64,000 nt of DNA. Origin: Methylopila capsulata (lineage in GTDB: Bacteria > Pseudomonadota > Alphaproteobacteria > Rhizobiales > Methylopilaceae). The DNA is taken from positions 1,054,001 to 1,118,000 of the forward strand of contig NZ_JAFBCY010000002.1 of NCBI RefSeq assembly GCF_016907975.1, given 5' to 3'. The notes below the pieces were generated by a model, which ran no database searches, was not told the DNA's origin, and worked only from the letters and a program-made list of their open reading frames with translations. Position numbers and translations under genes: made by a program. Every line of letters begins with the position of its first letter. Within the stretch, counting starts at the first letter, position 1. Of this stretch, positions 7,765-15,163 are shown piece by piece.

Positions 7765-8760
7765 ATGAAGAAGCGTCCGCTCGTCGTCGTGACCCGTCGG
7801 CTGCCCGACGTGGTCGAGACGCGCATGCGCGAGCTGTTCGACGCGCGGCTGAATCACGACGACAGGCCGATGACGCCGGACGAACTGGCGACCGCCGTGC
7901 GGGAGGCCGACGTGCTGGTCCCGACCGTGACGGACCGCATCGACGCCGCGCTGCTCGCCCAGTCCGGGCCGAACTTCAAGCTGATCGCGAATTTCGGCAA
8001 CGGCGTCGACAACATCGACGTCCAGAGCGCGCTCGACCGCGGGATCACCGTCACCAACACGCCCGGCGTGCTGACGGAAGACACCGCCGACATGACCATG
8101 GGCCTGATCCTGACGGTGCCGCGGCGCATCGCCGAGGGGGCCCGCGTCGTGCCGGACGACCACGAGTGGTCCGGCTGGTCGCCGACCTGGATGCTCGGCC
8201 GCCGCATCTGGGGCAAGCGCCTCGGCATCGTCGGGATGGGCCGCATCGGCCAGGCGGTGGCGCGCCGCGCCAAGGCCTTCGGCCTGTCGATCCACTACCA
8301 CAACCGTCGCCGGGTGGCGGCGCACGTCGAGGACCAGCTCGAGGCGACCTACTGGGAGAGCCTCGACCAGATGCTGGCCCGCATGGACATCGTCTCGGTC
8401 AACTGCCCGCACACGCCGGCGACCTACCACCTGCTCTCGGCGCGCCGGCTGAAGCTGCTGAAGAAAGAGGCCTACGTCGTCAACACCGCGCGCGGCGAGG
8501 TGATCGACGAGAACGCGCTGGCCCGCATGCTGGAGGCCGGCGACCTCGCTGGCGCTGCGCTCGACGTGTTCGAGAACGAGCCCGCGGTGAACCCCAAGCT
8601 CGTCAAGCTCGCGCGCCAGAACAAGGTGGTGCTGCTGCCTCATCTCGGCTCGGCCACCCTCGAGGGCCGCATCGACATGGGCGAGAAGGTCATCGTCAAC
8701 ATAAAGACCTACATGGACGGCCACCGCCCGCCGGACCGGGTGCTGCCCTCGATGCTGTGA
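7765..8760 (+). CDS. D-isomer-specific 2-hydroxyacid dehydrogenase (glyoxylate/hydroxypyruvate reductase type)
   Basis: 331 residues, cytoplasmic, NAD(P)H dependent. The Rossmann motif is LGIVGMGRIGQAVARRAKAF, preceded by the N-terminal lid VVTRRLPDVVETRMRELFD. The catalytic Arg lies in VVNTARGEVIDENAL, a Glu in FENEPAVNP, and the His in LLPHLGSATLEGR. The N-terminal half resembles GyaR-type glyoxylate reductases, which recycle glyoxylate to glycolate or hydroxypyruvate to glycerate. Substrate specificity is not provable from sequence. The gene stands alone with its own upstream region. Confidence 0.88.
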   Translation: MKKRPLVVVTRRLPDVVETRMRELFDARLNHDDRPMTPDELATAVREADVLVPTVTDRIDAALLAQSGPNFKLIANFGNGVDNIDVQSALDRGITVTNTPGVLTEDTADMTMGLILTVPRRIAEGARVVPDDHEWSGWSPTWMLGRRIWGKRLGIVGMGRIGQAVARRAKAFGLSIHYHNRRRVAAHVEDQLEATYWESLDQMLARMDIVSVNCPHTPATYHLLSARRLKLLKKEAYVVNTARGEVIDENALARMLEAGDLAGAALDVFENEPAVNPKLVKLARQNKVVLLPHLGSATLEGRIDMGEKVIVNIKTYMDGHRPPDRVLPSML

Positions 8761-8812
8761 GCGGCTGACGCCCTCGACGGCCGACGCGAAAATCGAACGC
8801 GCCGCAACCGGC

Positions 8813-8841
8813 TTGACTCGTCAAAAGCGCTGTGCTGCATT
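8813..8841 (+). promoter_or_regulatory. Putative sigma-70 promoter of the small secreted protein
   Basis: TTGACT at 8813-8818, 17-base spacer, then a weak TGCATT at 8836-8841. The -35 is good and the -10 is poor. TTGACTCGTCAA at 8813-8824 is itself a perfect dyad. Confidence 0.4.
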
Positions 8842-8849
8842 TGTTCCGT

Positions 8850-8864
8850 GAACAAGTCACGAAC
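8850..8864 (-). promoter_or_regulatory. LexA-type SOS box (GTTC-N7-GTTC)
   Basis: On the minus strand this reads GTTCGTGACTTGTTC, a perfect match to the alphaproteobacterial direct-repeat LexA site. It sits 18 bases before the ATG at 8882, at about the start point expected from the putative promoter, where a repressor would block transcription. It overlaps a dyad GTTCCGTGAAC at 8843-8853. Eight fixed bases are expected about once or twice by chance in 64 kb, so only the position supports it. Confidence 0.4.
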
Positions 8865-8881
8865 ATAGGGCGGAGGGCGGC

Positions 8882-9250
8882 ATGCGCATCATCGGCATTC
8901 TGGCGGGAGTGACCGCATTGGCCGGGAGCCTTGCGTCCGAACCTGCGGGCGCTGTGGAGCTCGTCGGGCCGCAGGACCTGAAGGCCAACTGGCTCGACGG
9001 GCGCACCGTCTCGACCACCGGGCCGCGCGGCGGGGCCTCCACCTTCGCCTTTGCGGCGGACGGCAAGGTCACCCGCGCCGGGGGCCGCGCGGGCTCCGCG
9101 ACCGAGGGGACGTGGCGGGTCGACGACGAGGGCTTCTGCATGAAGCTCGGCCAGGCCCGGCGGGAAAGCTGCTATCTCGCGATCAAGGCTGACGACGGCT
9201 CGCTGAAAGTGGTCCGCCGTCAGGGCGCGGCCTTCGTCTGGCGCCGCTGA
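8882..9250 (+). CDS. Small secreted protein, DUF995-like
   Basis: 122 residues. It has a signal peptide (MRIIGILAGVTALAGSLASE, cut near PAGA) and a short mature domain of beta strands, with STFAFAADGKVTRAGGR, GTWRVDDEGFCMKLGQ and RRESCYLAIKADDG. The pattern 'threshold Gly-Thr-Trp plus two Cys' is like small periplasmic DUF995-type proteins of rhizobia, a resemblance by eye only. Shine-Dalgarno GGAGG precedes the ATG. A possible LexA box lies in the leader. Function unknown. Confidence 0.75.
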   Translation: MRIIGILAGVTALAGSLASEPAGAVELVGPQDLKANWLDGRTVSTTGPRGGASTFAFAADGKVTRAGGRAGSATEGTWRVDDEGFCMKLGQARRESCYLAIKADDGSLKVVRRQGAAFVWRR

Positions 9251-9303
9251 GGGCCGGGAACAGGCTCCGCCAGCGTTTGCCCGGATCTCACCCGCGGGCG
9301 TCT

Positions 9304-9380
9304 GGGTTGGCTTGACCGGACCATCCACGTGAGGCGTCGAGCGGGACGCCGAGATGGGGGTCTCGGGGCGAGCCGGAAGG
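9304..9380. repeat. Degenerate copy of the CGTCAT...GACGACG intergenic repeat
   Basis: Contains TTGGCTTGACCGGACCATCC, a spacer GTGAGGCGTCGAGC, GAGATGGGGGTCTCGGGG and CGAGCCGGAAGG. It matches the copy at 36635-36722 in order but is decayed at both ends. It lies between the small secreted protein and the convergent MoeB-like gene. Confidence 0.65.
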
Positions 9381-9409
9381 CTACGGAAAAGGTGGCCTAA
9401 GGCCCCGCG

Positions 9410-10228
9410 TCAGCCGCTGAATTTTTTGGCGTGGATCGACAGGTCGGTGATCGTCGGATTGTCGCCTGTGACCGGGTTGTCCGGATCCCAGCCGTAGGCG
9501 ACGGTCTCGAACCGCATGGCGCGGGCGTCGACCACCAGTAGGCGACCGACGAGCCCCTGCCCGAAGCCGACGATCTCGCGCAGCACTTCGATCGCCATCA
9601 TCGAGCCCATCAACCCGGCGAGGGCGCCCAGCACGCCGGCCTCAGCGCAAGTCGCGACCGAACCTGGCGGCGGCGGCTCGGGGAACAGGCAGCGCCAGGT
9701 CGGGTTGCGCTCGCCCTCCCCGTTTGTCTCGTGGGCGCGGATGGTGGTGATCGCGCCGTCGAAGGTCCCGAGCGAGGCGGTGACCAGCGGCCGTCCCGCC
9801 AGCGCGCAGGCGTCGGCCACGAGATAGCGGGTCGCGAAGCTGTCCGATCCGTCGGCGACGATGTCGTAGGCGCCGACCAGCTCCATCGCGTTGTCGGCGG
9901 TCAGCCGCGTCGGGTGCGGCTCCACCGTCACGTGCGGGTTCACCCGGGCGAGGGCGTCCACGGCGGACTCGGTTTTCAGGCGGCCGACGTCGGGCGTGCC
10001 GTGCAGCACCTGCCGCTGCAGGTTCGAGAGCGAGACGTGGTCGTCGTCGACGATCCCGATCGCGCCGACGCCGGCCGCGGCGAGATAGAGCGCGAGCGGG
10101 CTGCCCAGCCCGCCGGCCCCCACGACCAGCACGCGGGCTTTGGCGAGCTTCTGCTGGCCCGGCCCGCCCACGTCGTGCAGCACGATGTGACGGGCGTAGC
10201 GTTCGACTTCCGAAGGACTGAGCGGCAT
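9410..10228 (-). CDS. moeB: ThiF/MoeB-family adenylyltransferase
   Basis: 272 residues. MoeB-type E1 enzymes adenylate the C-terminal glycine of a ubiquitin-like sulfur carrier (MoaD or ThiS) in molybdopterin or thiamine synthesis. The ATP-binding loop is VVGAGGLGSPLALYLAAAG (36-54). The acidic loop DDDHVSLSNLQRQ (61-73), NPHVTVEP and DGSDSFATRY are also typical. The region PTWRCLFPEPPPPG keeps only one Cys of the first CxxC, and the C-terminal CxxC is replaced by DPDNPVTG, so the structural zinc site of E. coli MoeB is missing. No moaD or thiS lies nearby, so MoeB against ThiF assignment is by similarity only. Confidence 0.85.
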   Translation of the reverse strand: MPLSPSEVERYARHIVLHDVGGPGQQKLAKARVLVVGAGGLGSPLALYLAAAGVGAIGIVDDDHVSLSNLQRQVLHGTPDVGRLKTESAVDALARVNPHVTVEPHPTRLTADNAMELVGAYDIVADGSDSFATRYLVADACALAGRPLVTASLGTFDGAITTIRAHETNGEGERNPTWRCLFPEPPPPGSVATCAEAGVLGALAGLMGSMMAIEVLREIVGFGQGLVGRLLVVDARAMRFETVAYGWDPDNPVTGDNPTITDLSIHAKKFSG

Positions 10229-10519
10229 GGCCGCACCATACGCCGCAGGCCTCGGCGGGCAAGGGCGACGACGCTCCCGGCGGACGATAGAACGTCTCCG
10301 GTGGGAGCCGGGAAAGAGCGGGGCGAAGGGCGTCGTCCGTGGGACGCCGAAGCGAGGCGCCTGCGTGGCGCCCGGAAGTCCTCTCGAGTCCGCGGTCGCA
10401 TGGCCGCCTCCCCGCCATCGGCCGTTAACGACGCGTCGAACTTTCCTCCGGCGTTAACCCGCCGAAAGCCCTCCCGCGCGAGGATCGGAGGCCCTCGCAC
10501 GCCGGACCGCGCCCGCACC
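10229..10519. other. Divergent promoter region between moeB-like and traB-like genes
   Basis: A 291-bp non-coding gap. It holds two GTTAAC palindromes about 28 bases apart (near 10425 and 10453) and GC-rich short dyads such as GGCGCC-TGCGT-GGCGCC near 10357-10373. No consensus sigma-70 element or known riboswitch was recognised. Confidence 0.4.
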
Positions 10520-11527
10520 ATGCTCTCCCGTCGCCTCGCCGCGGCCTTCGCCGCAGCCCTCGTCGCCTCGCCCGTGGTCGCGCAGGAGGCGGCGCCGTCC
10601 TGCGCGGGGCGAGACCTCATCTCCAAGGCGAAGGCGGAGGACCCCAAGGCCTACGCTGCCTTCGAGACGGAGGCGCGCGCCGTGCCGAACGCCGAAGGTC
10701 TGCTGTGGCGGATCACGCCGAAGGCCGCGAACGTCGCGCCGTCCTACCTGTTCGGCACCATGCACACGACCGACGCCGATCTCGTCGCCCTCAGCGAACC
10801 CGTGCGCGCCGCGCTGAAGGACGCCCGAACCGTCGCGGTCGAGATCGCGGACGCCAACGGCGCGGCGGCGCAGGCCGAGGTGGTGGCCTACGTCACCCGC
10901 AACGCCATCGATCTCTCCGGCAAAGGGCTCGAGGGCCTCGACGAGGCGCAGCGGAAGGAGGTTGGACGCCGGATCGCAGAGAACGGCCTGCCCGCGTCGG
11001 TCGCGAGTTCCCTGAAGCCCTGGTTCCTCGGGATCACGCTCCAGGTCTCCGCCTGCGAGACCAGGCGCATGGCGGAGGGGCTGCCCACCATCGACTTCGC
11101 GGTCGAGCGGATCGGGCGGGAGAACGGCGCGAAGATCGTCGGTCTCGAAAGCGTCACCGAGCAGCTCGACGCCGTCTCGAAGGTTCCGGATGAGACCGCC
11201 CGCCGAATGATCCGCGACACGGTCGCGACCCCGGAGGCGGGCGGCGACCTCCAGACCACCACGCTCGCGCTCTATCGCGCCCGAAAGGTCGGCTGGTATC
11301 TCGCCATGAAAGGCGGCCTGTTCGGCGCCGGCTTCGACGTCGAGGCCTACGCGGATTTCATGTCCGAGCTGGTGGACCGCCGCAACACCCTGATGTCCGA
11401 GCGCTCAAAGGCGCTCATCGACGAAGGCGGGGCCTTCGTTGCGGTCGGAGCGCTGCATCTGCCGGGTCAGAAAGGGTTGGTCGAGCTTTACCGCCGGGCG
11501 GGATACGTCGTCGAAAAGGCGTGGTGA
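10520..11527 (+). CDS. TraB/GumN-family protein, secreted
   Basis: 335 residues from the ATG at 10520, which opens a signal peptide (MLSRRLAAAFAAALVASPVV, then AQEAA). Family marks are LFGTMHTTDADLVALSEPV, VAVEIADANG, FLGITLQVSACE and the C-terminal VGALHLPGQKGLVELYRRAGY. These fit the TraB/PrgY/GumN (Tiki-like) fold, whose members are putative metal-dependent proteases with paired His/Glu residues; the bacterial function is not established. Longer in-frame extensions upstream lack protein character. The gene appears monocistronic. Confidence 0.85.
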   Translation: MLSRRLAAAFAAALVASPVVAQEAAPSCAGRDLISKAKAEDPKAYAAFETEARAVPNAEGLLWRITPKAANVAPSYLFGTMHTTDADLVALSEPVRAALKDARTVAVEIADANGAAAQAEVVAYVTRNAIDLSGKGLEGLDEAQRKEVGRRIAENGLPASVASSLKPWFLGITLQVSACETRRMAEGLPTIDFAVERIGRENGAKIVGLESVTEQLDAVSKVPDETARRMIRDTVATPEAGGDLQTTTLALYRARKVGWYLAMKGGLFGAGFDVEAYADFMSELVDRRNTLMSERSKALIDEGGAFVAVGALHLPGQKGLVELYRRAGYVVEKAW

Positions 11528-11641
11528 CCGCCCTAGGTCTTCGGAAAGGCATACGTCAGAGACGCCGAGACGGGAGGACGACATGACGACGGCGACAGGC
11601 GCGGCCGGCCCGCGCGCGCTCCGACGGCTTGGCGGGGCTCG

Positions 11642-12589
11642 ATGAGGAGCGATCGCCCGATGCACCCGCCGCGGGGGGAGCCTCCGGTCTGTCCTGGACC
11701 GGCGCCCGCGCCCCATGGGGCGACCCGGTTCGATCCGCCGCCCGGGTCGGTGGATTCCCACGCCCATGTCATCGGCCTGCCGCCGGCCTATCCCTTCGTC
11801 GCGGCGCGCAGCTACACGCCGCCCGAGGCGACCCCCGCCGCCTATCTCAGGATGCTGGACGCCACCGGCATGACCTATGGCGTGCTGGTGCAGGTCAGCG
11901 CGCATGGCACCGACAACCGCCTGATGCTTCGCACGCTCGCCGCGAATCGGGACCGGCTGCGCGGCGTCGCGGTGATCTCGCCCAAAGCGTCGGAGCGCGA
12001 CCTGGCGGCGCTCGCCGAGGCGGGCGTCGTGGGGTTGCGCCTCAACGTGCTGTTCGGCGGCGGCGTCGGCTTCGACAAGCTCGAGACCTACGGCGCGATC
12101 GCCCGCGAGATGGGATGGCACCTGCAGTTCCTGCTGGACGCCGCTGACTTGCCAATCCTTGCGCCCCGCCTGAAGGCGCTGCCCGTGCCCTTCGTGGTGG
12201 ACCATATGGGCCACATGCCGACGAGCCGCGGCCGGGACGACGCCGGCTTCCGCACGCTTGTCGGGCTGGTGGCCGACGGCGCCTGGGTGAAGCTCTCGGG
12301 AGCCTATCGCATCAGCGTCGACGGGCCGCCCTACCGCGACGTCGCGCCCTTCGCGCGGGCGCTGTTCGAGGCCGCCCCGGAGCGTTGCCTCTGGGGCTCG
12401 GACTGGCCGCACGTGGCGCACTGGGCGCCGTCGCTGGATGTGGGGCACCTCCTCGACGTCTTCACGGACTGGGCGCCCACGCCCTTCGACCGCGTGCGCA
12501 TCCTCGTGGAGAATCCCGCGCGACTCTATGGCTTTCCACCGGCGACCGCCGCCCCCACGCCAGGTGTCGCCGTTCGCGTCGATCGGTGA
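11642..12589 (+). CDS. Amidohydrolase-family protein, LigI-like (2-pyrone-4,6-dicarboxylate lactonase type)
   Basis: 315 residues. Metal-binding and catalytic motifs of the cog3618 amidohydrolase branch are DSHAHVIG near the N terminus, VVDHMGHMP in the middle and LWGSDWPHVAHW near the C terminus. The same architecture is found in LigI, which opens 2-pyrone-4,6-dicarboxylate in lignin-derived aromatic breakdown, but no other lig gene is nearby, so the substrate is open. A Shine-Dalgarno AGGAG at 11646-11650 favours the second ATG at 11660 as the true start. The Nudix gene is convergent and 18 bp away. Confidence 0.8.
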   Translation: MRSDRPMHPPRGEPPVCPGPAPAPHGATRFDPPPGSVDSHAHVIGLPPAYPFVAARSYTPPEATPAAYLRMLDATGMTYGVLVQVSAHGTDNRLMLRTLAANRDRLRGVAVISPKASERDLAALAEAGVVGLRLNVLFGGGVGFDKLETYGAIAREMGWHLQFLLDAADLPILAPRLKALPVPFVVDHMGHMPTSRGRDDAGFRTLVGLVADGAWVKLSGAYRISVDGPPYRDVAPFARALFEAAPERCLWGSDWPHVAHWAPSLDVGHLLDVFTDWAPTPFDRVRILVENPARLYGFPPATAAPTPGVAVRVDR

Positions 12590-12607
12590 GTCGCGCGGCC
12601 GGTCCCG

Positions 12608-13063
12608 TCAGCCGTTCTCCAGGCGGGCTGGAAGCGTCTCGAGAATCTCCTTGAGGCCGTCTTCGTTGACCGCTTCGGCGGCCTCAGCGGGCGAGAACCA
12701 GCGCCGGACGCGCTCCTCGCGCTCCGGCCAGTCCTCGAGCTCCTCCGTCACCTTCAGCGCGAACACGCCCACGCGACAGGGGCGGTCTCGGCCGAACTCC
12801 ATGACCTTGACGTACTCGAACGCGCCGATTTCAGCTCCGCCCTCGCCTCGCACGCCCGCCTCTTCGAATCCTTCGCGAAGCGCGGCCTTCAGCGGCGAGC
12901 CCTTCTTCATGGGCCAGCCCTTGGGGATGATCCAGCGGCCCGTGTCGCGCGAGGTGACGAGCAGCACCTCCAACCCGCCTTCGGGGAGGCTTCGGTAGGG
13001 CGCGACGCCGAACTGCTGGCGCGGCTTGGTCTTCTTTTTTGCAGCTTTCGGCATGCCGCTCAT
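12608..13063 (-). CDS. Nudix hydrolase
   Basis: 151 residues. The Nudix box is GWPMKKGSPLKAAL followed by REGFEEAGV. The catalytic REx2EExG core is intact, while the first Glu of Gx5Ex7REUxEExGU is replaced by Gly, as in many relatives of diphosphoinositol-polyphosphate hydrolases that carry PKGW-P. The Lys-rich start (PKAAKKKTKPRQQ) may bind nucleic acid or polyphosphate. Substrate unknown. It is divergent from the DUF47-PiT operon. Confidence 0.85.
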   Translation of the reverse strand: MSGMPKAAKKKTKPRQQFGVAPYRSLPEGGLEVLLVTSRDTGRWIIPKGWPMKKGSPLKAALREGFEEAGVRGEGGAEIGAFEYVKVMEFGRDRPCRVGVFALKVTEELEDWPEREERVRRWFSPAEAAEAVNEDGLKEILETLPARLENG

Positions 13064-13084
13064 TTAAGACGCGCTCTTCGCAGG

Positions 13085-13109
13085 GGAACACCGGCGACGC
13101 CGCTTCGTT
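13085..13109 (+). promoter_or_regulatory. EcfG-type general stress promoter
   Basis: GGAAC at 13085-13089, 16-base spacer, CGTT at 13106-13109, an exact match to the alphaproteobacterial EcfG consensus GGAAC-N16/17-CGTT. The start point would fall near 13116, about 28 bases before the ATG of the DUF47 gene at 13144. Confidence 0.6.
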
Positions 13110-13143
13110 GAGCGATTGCCGCGAAAGCTGGGGGGAACACGCG

Positions 13144-13788
13144 ATGCTGGGCTGGTTCCGGGCGCTGATGCCGAAAGAGGAGCGCTTCTTCGATCTGTTC
13201 GAGAAGCACTCGCAAACGCTCGTCAGCGGCGCGCGCGCGCTCGAAGGGCTGCTCGAAGGCGGAGACGACGTGGCCGCCCGCGCGCGGGAAATCGCGGATT
13301 ACGAGGATCAGGCCGACGAAGTGACGCGCGACGTGCTGCTCGCGGTGCGACGCAGCTTCATCACGCCCTTCGATCGCGGCGACATCACCGACCTGATCCA
13401 GTCGATGGACGACGCGATCGACCAGATGCACCGGGTGGCGAAGACGGTGCTGCTCTACGAGCTGACCACGTTCGATCCGATGATGCGCGAGATGGCGGCC
13501 TGCGTCGCCGAAGCGGCGCGGCTGACGGCCGAGGCGATTCCGCTGCTGAAGACGCCGAACGCCAACGCCGTCAGGCTGGGCGAGCTGACGGAACAGATCG
13601 TGGCGGTCGAGGGCCGCTCCGACGAGCTTCACGACCGGGGCCTGAAAGCGTTGTTCAAGGGCGAGGGCCAAGCGAATCCCATGGCTTACATCATCGGAAG
13701 CGAAATCTACGGGCAGTTGGAAGACGTCGTCGATCGATTCGAGGACGTCGCCAACGAAATAAACGGCATCGTCGTCGAGAACGTGTGA
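13144..13788 (+). CDS. DUF47 (PhoU-like) phosphate transport regulator
   Basis: 214 residues. The ATG at 13144 has the Shine-Dalgarno GGGGGG 8 bases upstream. The protein is all alpha and PhoU-like: MLGWFRALMPKEERFFDLFE, DYEDQADEVTRDVL, then FDRGDITDLIQSMDDAIDQM. DUF47 proteins are encoded next to PiT phosphate transporters and are thought to modulate them. Here the transporter starts 7 bases past the stop. The EcfG-type promoter upstream suggests induction in the general stress response. Confidence 0.9.
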   Translation: MLGWFRALMPKEERFFDLFEKHSQTLVSGARALEGLLEGGDDVAARAREIADYEDQADEVTRDVLLAVRRSFITPFDRGDITDLIQSMDDAIDQMHRVAKTVLLYELTTFDPMMREMAACVAEAARLTAEAIPLLKTPNANAVRLGELTEQIVAVEGRSDELHDRGLKALFKGEGQANPMAYIIGSEIYGQLEDVVDRFEDVANEINGIVVENV

Positions 13789-13795
13789 CAGCGCG

Positions 13796-14806
13796 ATGGC
13801 GGATGCGGCGCTTGCGTTTCCTCTTTTAGTCGGATTGATCGCGGTTGCGCTGCTGTTCGACTTCCTGAACGGCCTGCACGACGCCGCGAACTCCATCGCG
13901 ACCATCGTCTCGACCCGGGTGCTGAGGCCGAGCTTCGCCGTGCTGTGGGCGGCGTTCTTCAACTTCATCGCGTTCCTGTTCTTCGGCCTGCACGTGGCGC
14001 AGACCATCGGCGTGGGGATCGTCGACGCGCAGATCATCGATCCCACGGTGATCTTCGCGGCGCTGATCGGCGCGATCGTCTGGAACGTCGCCACCTGGAT
14101 CCTCGGGATCCCCTCCAGCAGTTCGCACGCGTTGATCGGCGGACTGGTGGGCGGCGCGACCGCCAAGGGCGGCTTCGGGGTCGTGGTGCTCGGCGGGCTG
14201 GGAAAGACCGTCGCCGCGATCGTGCTGTCGCCGCTGGTCGGCTTCCTGCTCGCGCTTGTCCTCGTGCTCTTGGTGTCCTGGGCCTTCGTGCGGTTCACGC
14301 CGTTCGCGGTCGACCGCACCTTCCGCATCGCGCAGTTCGCCTCCGCTTCGCTCTACTCGCTCGGCCACGGCGGCAATGACGCGCAGAAGACCATGGGCAT
14401 CATCGCGGTGCTGCTCTACTCGCAGGGCATGCTCGGCGGCGCGTTCCATGTGCCGCTCTGGGTCGTGCTCTCGTGCCAGGCCGCGATGGCGCTGGGCACG
14501 CTCTGCGGCGGCTGGCGCATCGTCCATACCATGGGCTCCAAGATCACCCGCCTGAACCCCATGCAGGGCTTCTGTGCGGAGACCGGCGGAGCCATCACGC
14601 TGTTCATGGCGACATGGCTCGGCGTGCCGGTCTCGACCACGCACACCATCACGGGCGCGATCGTGGGCGTCGGCGCCGCGCGGCGCACGACCGCCGTTCG
14701 CTGGAACGTCGCGAGCGACATCGTGGTCGCATGGGTGCTCACGCTGCCAGCGGCCGCTGTGATCGGCTTCGCGACCTACAAGATCATGGCGTGGCTTTTC
14801 GGCTGA
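13796..14806 (+). CDS. pit: Inorganic phosphate transporter, PiT family
   Basis: 336 residues with about ten membrane helices. Both PiT signature repeats are visible: FLNGLHDAANSIATIVSTR near the N terminus and YSLGHGGNDAQKTMGI in the middle, plus CAETGGAITLFMATWLGVPVSTTHT near the end. It takes up phosphate (as metal-phosphate) with protons across the inner membrane. It is co-transcribed with the DUF47 gene and converges on the small 72-residue gene with a 9-bp gap. Confidence 0.93.
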   Translation: MADAALAFPLLVGLIAVALLFDFLNGLHDAANSIATIVSTRVLRPSFAVLWAAFFNFIAFLFFGLHVAQTIGVGIVDAQIIDPTVIFAALIGAIVWNVATWILGIPSSSSHALIGGLVGGATAKGGFGVVVLGGLGKTVAAIVLSPLVGFLLALVLVLLVSWAFVRFTPFAVDRTFRIAQFASASLYSLGHGGNDAQKTMGIIAVLLYSQGMLGGAFHVPLWVVLSCQAAMALGTLCGGWRIVHTMGSKITRLNPMQGFCAETGGAITLFMATWLGVPVSTTHTITGAIVGVGAARRTTAVRWNVASDIVVAWVLTLPAAAVIGFATYKIMAWLFG

Positions 14807-14815
14807 CGCCGTTCC

Positions 14816-15034
14816 TCAGCCGAAAACGCTCGGGGGCGTAGGGGTGATCGCTTCGAGTTCCGCAAGGCGGATCAGCCGGTCCACGGCGACCTGGCCGCCG
14901 TCGTTCGACATCACCACGATCTCGCTGAGACCGGCGGCTTCCTTCTCGCGGGCGAGGGCGAGCGCCTCCGTGGCGCTGCGTGCGAAGGCGATCGTCGAAC
15001 GACCGTCTTGAGTGACCAGTACGTTGTAGGGCAT
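14816..15034 (-). CDS. Small protein of unknown function
   Basis: 72 residues. The ATG at 15034 has an excellent Shine-Dalgarno (GGGAGG 5 bases away), so it is preferred over the longer frame to 15070. The sequence MPYNVLVTQDGRSTIAFARS, then ATEALALAREKEAAGLSEIVVMSNDGG, suggests a short beta-strand/helix fold like small DUF2188-style proteins; this is not a firm family match. No signal peptide. A perfect palindrome at 15090-15101 lies upstream. Confidence 0.65.
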   Translation of the reverse strand: MPYNVLVTQDGRSTIAFARSATEALALAREKEAAGLSEIVVMSNDGGQVAVDRLIRLAELEAITPTPPSVFG

Positions 15035-15089
15035 GGCGTCCTCCCGGACATTTTCCGCCATGCTAAGCATCTTTACCTAGGCCATGCTG

Positions 15090-15101
15090 CGTCAATTGAC
15101 G
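15090..15101. promoter_or_regulatory. Perfect 12-bp palindrome CGTCAATTGACG
   Basis: Lies 56 bases upstream of the ATG at 15034. On the minus strand it provides a TTGACG hexamer usable as a -35. It may be an operator for the small gene. No factor can be named. Confidence 0.35.
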
Positions 15102-15163
15102 TAGTCGCGAAGGATTGAAGCGGGGTCCGCGCGCGCCCTGAGGCGCCGCTCCACGCATCCATT

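Noticed and set aside
10420-10460. Two GTTAAC motifs as CtrA sites
   Set aside because: Spacing (about 28 bases) does not fit TTAA-N7-TTAA and the genes are not cell-cycle related.
12608-13063. Missing first Glu in the Nudix box as a sign of inactivity
   Set aside because: The REx2EExG core is intact and relatives with PKGW-P commonly differ at that position.
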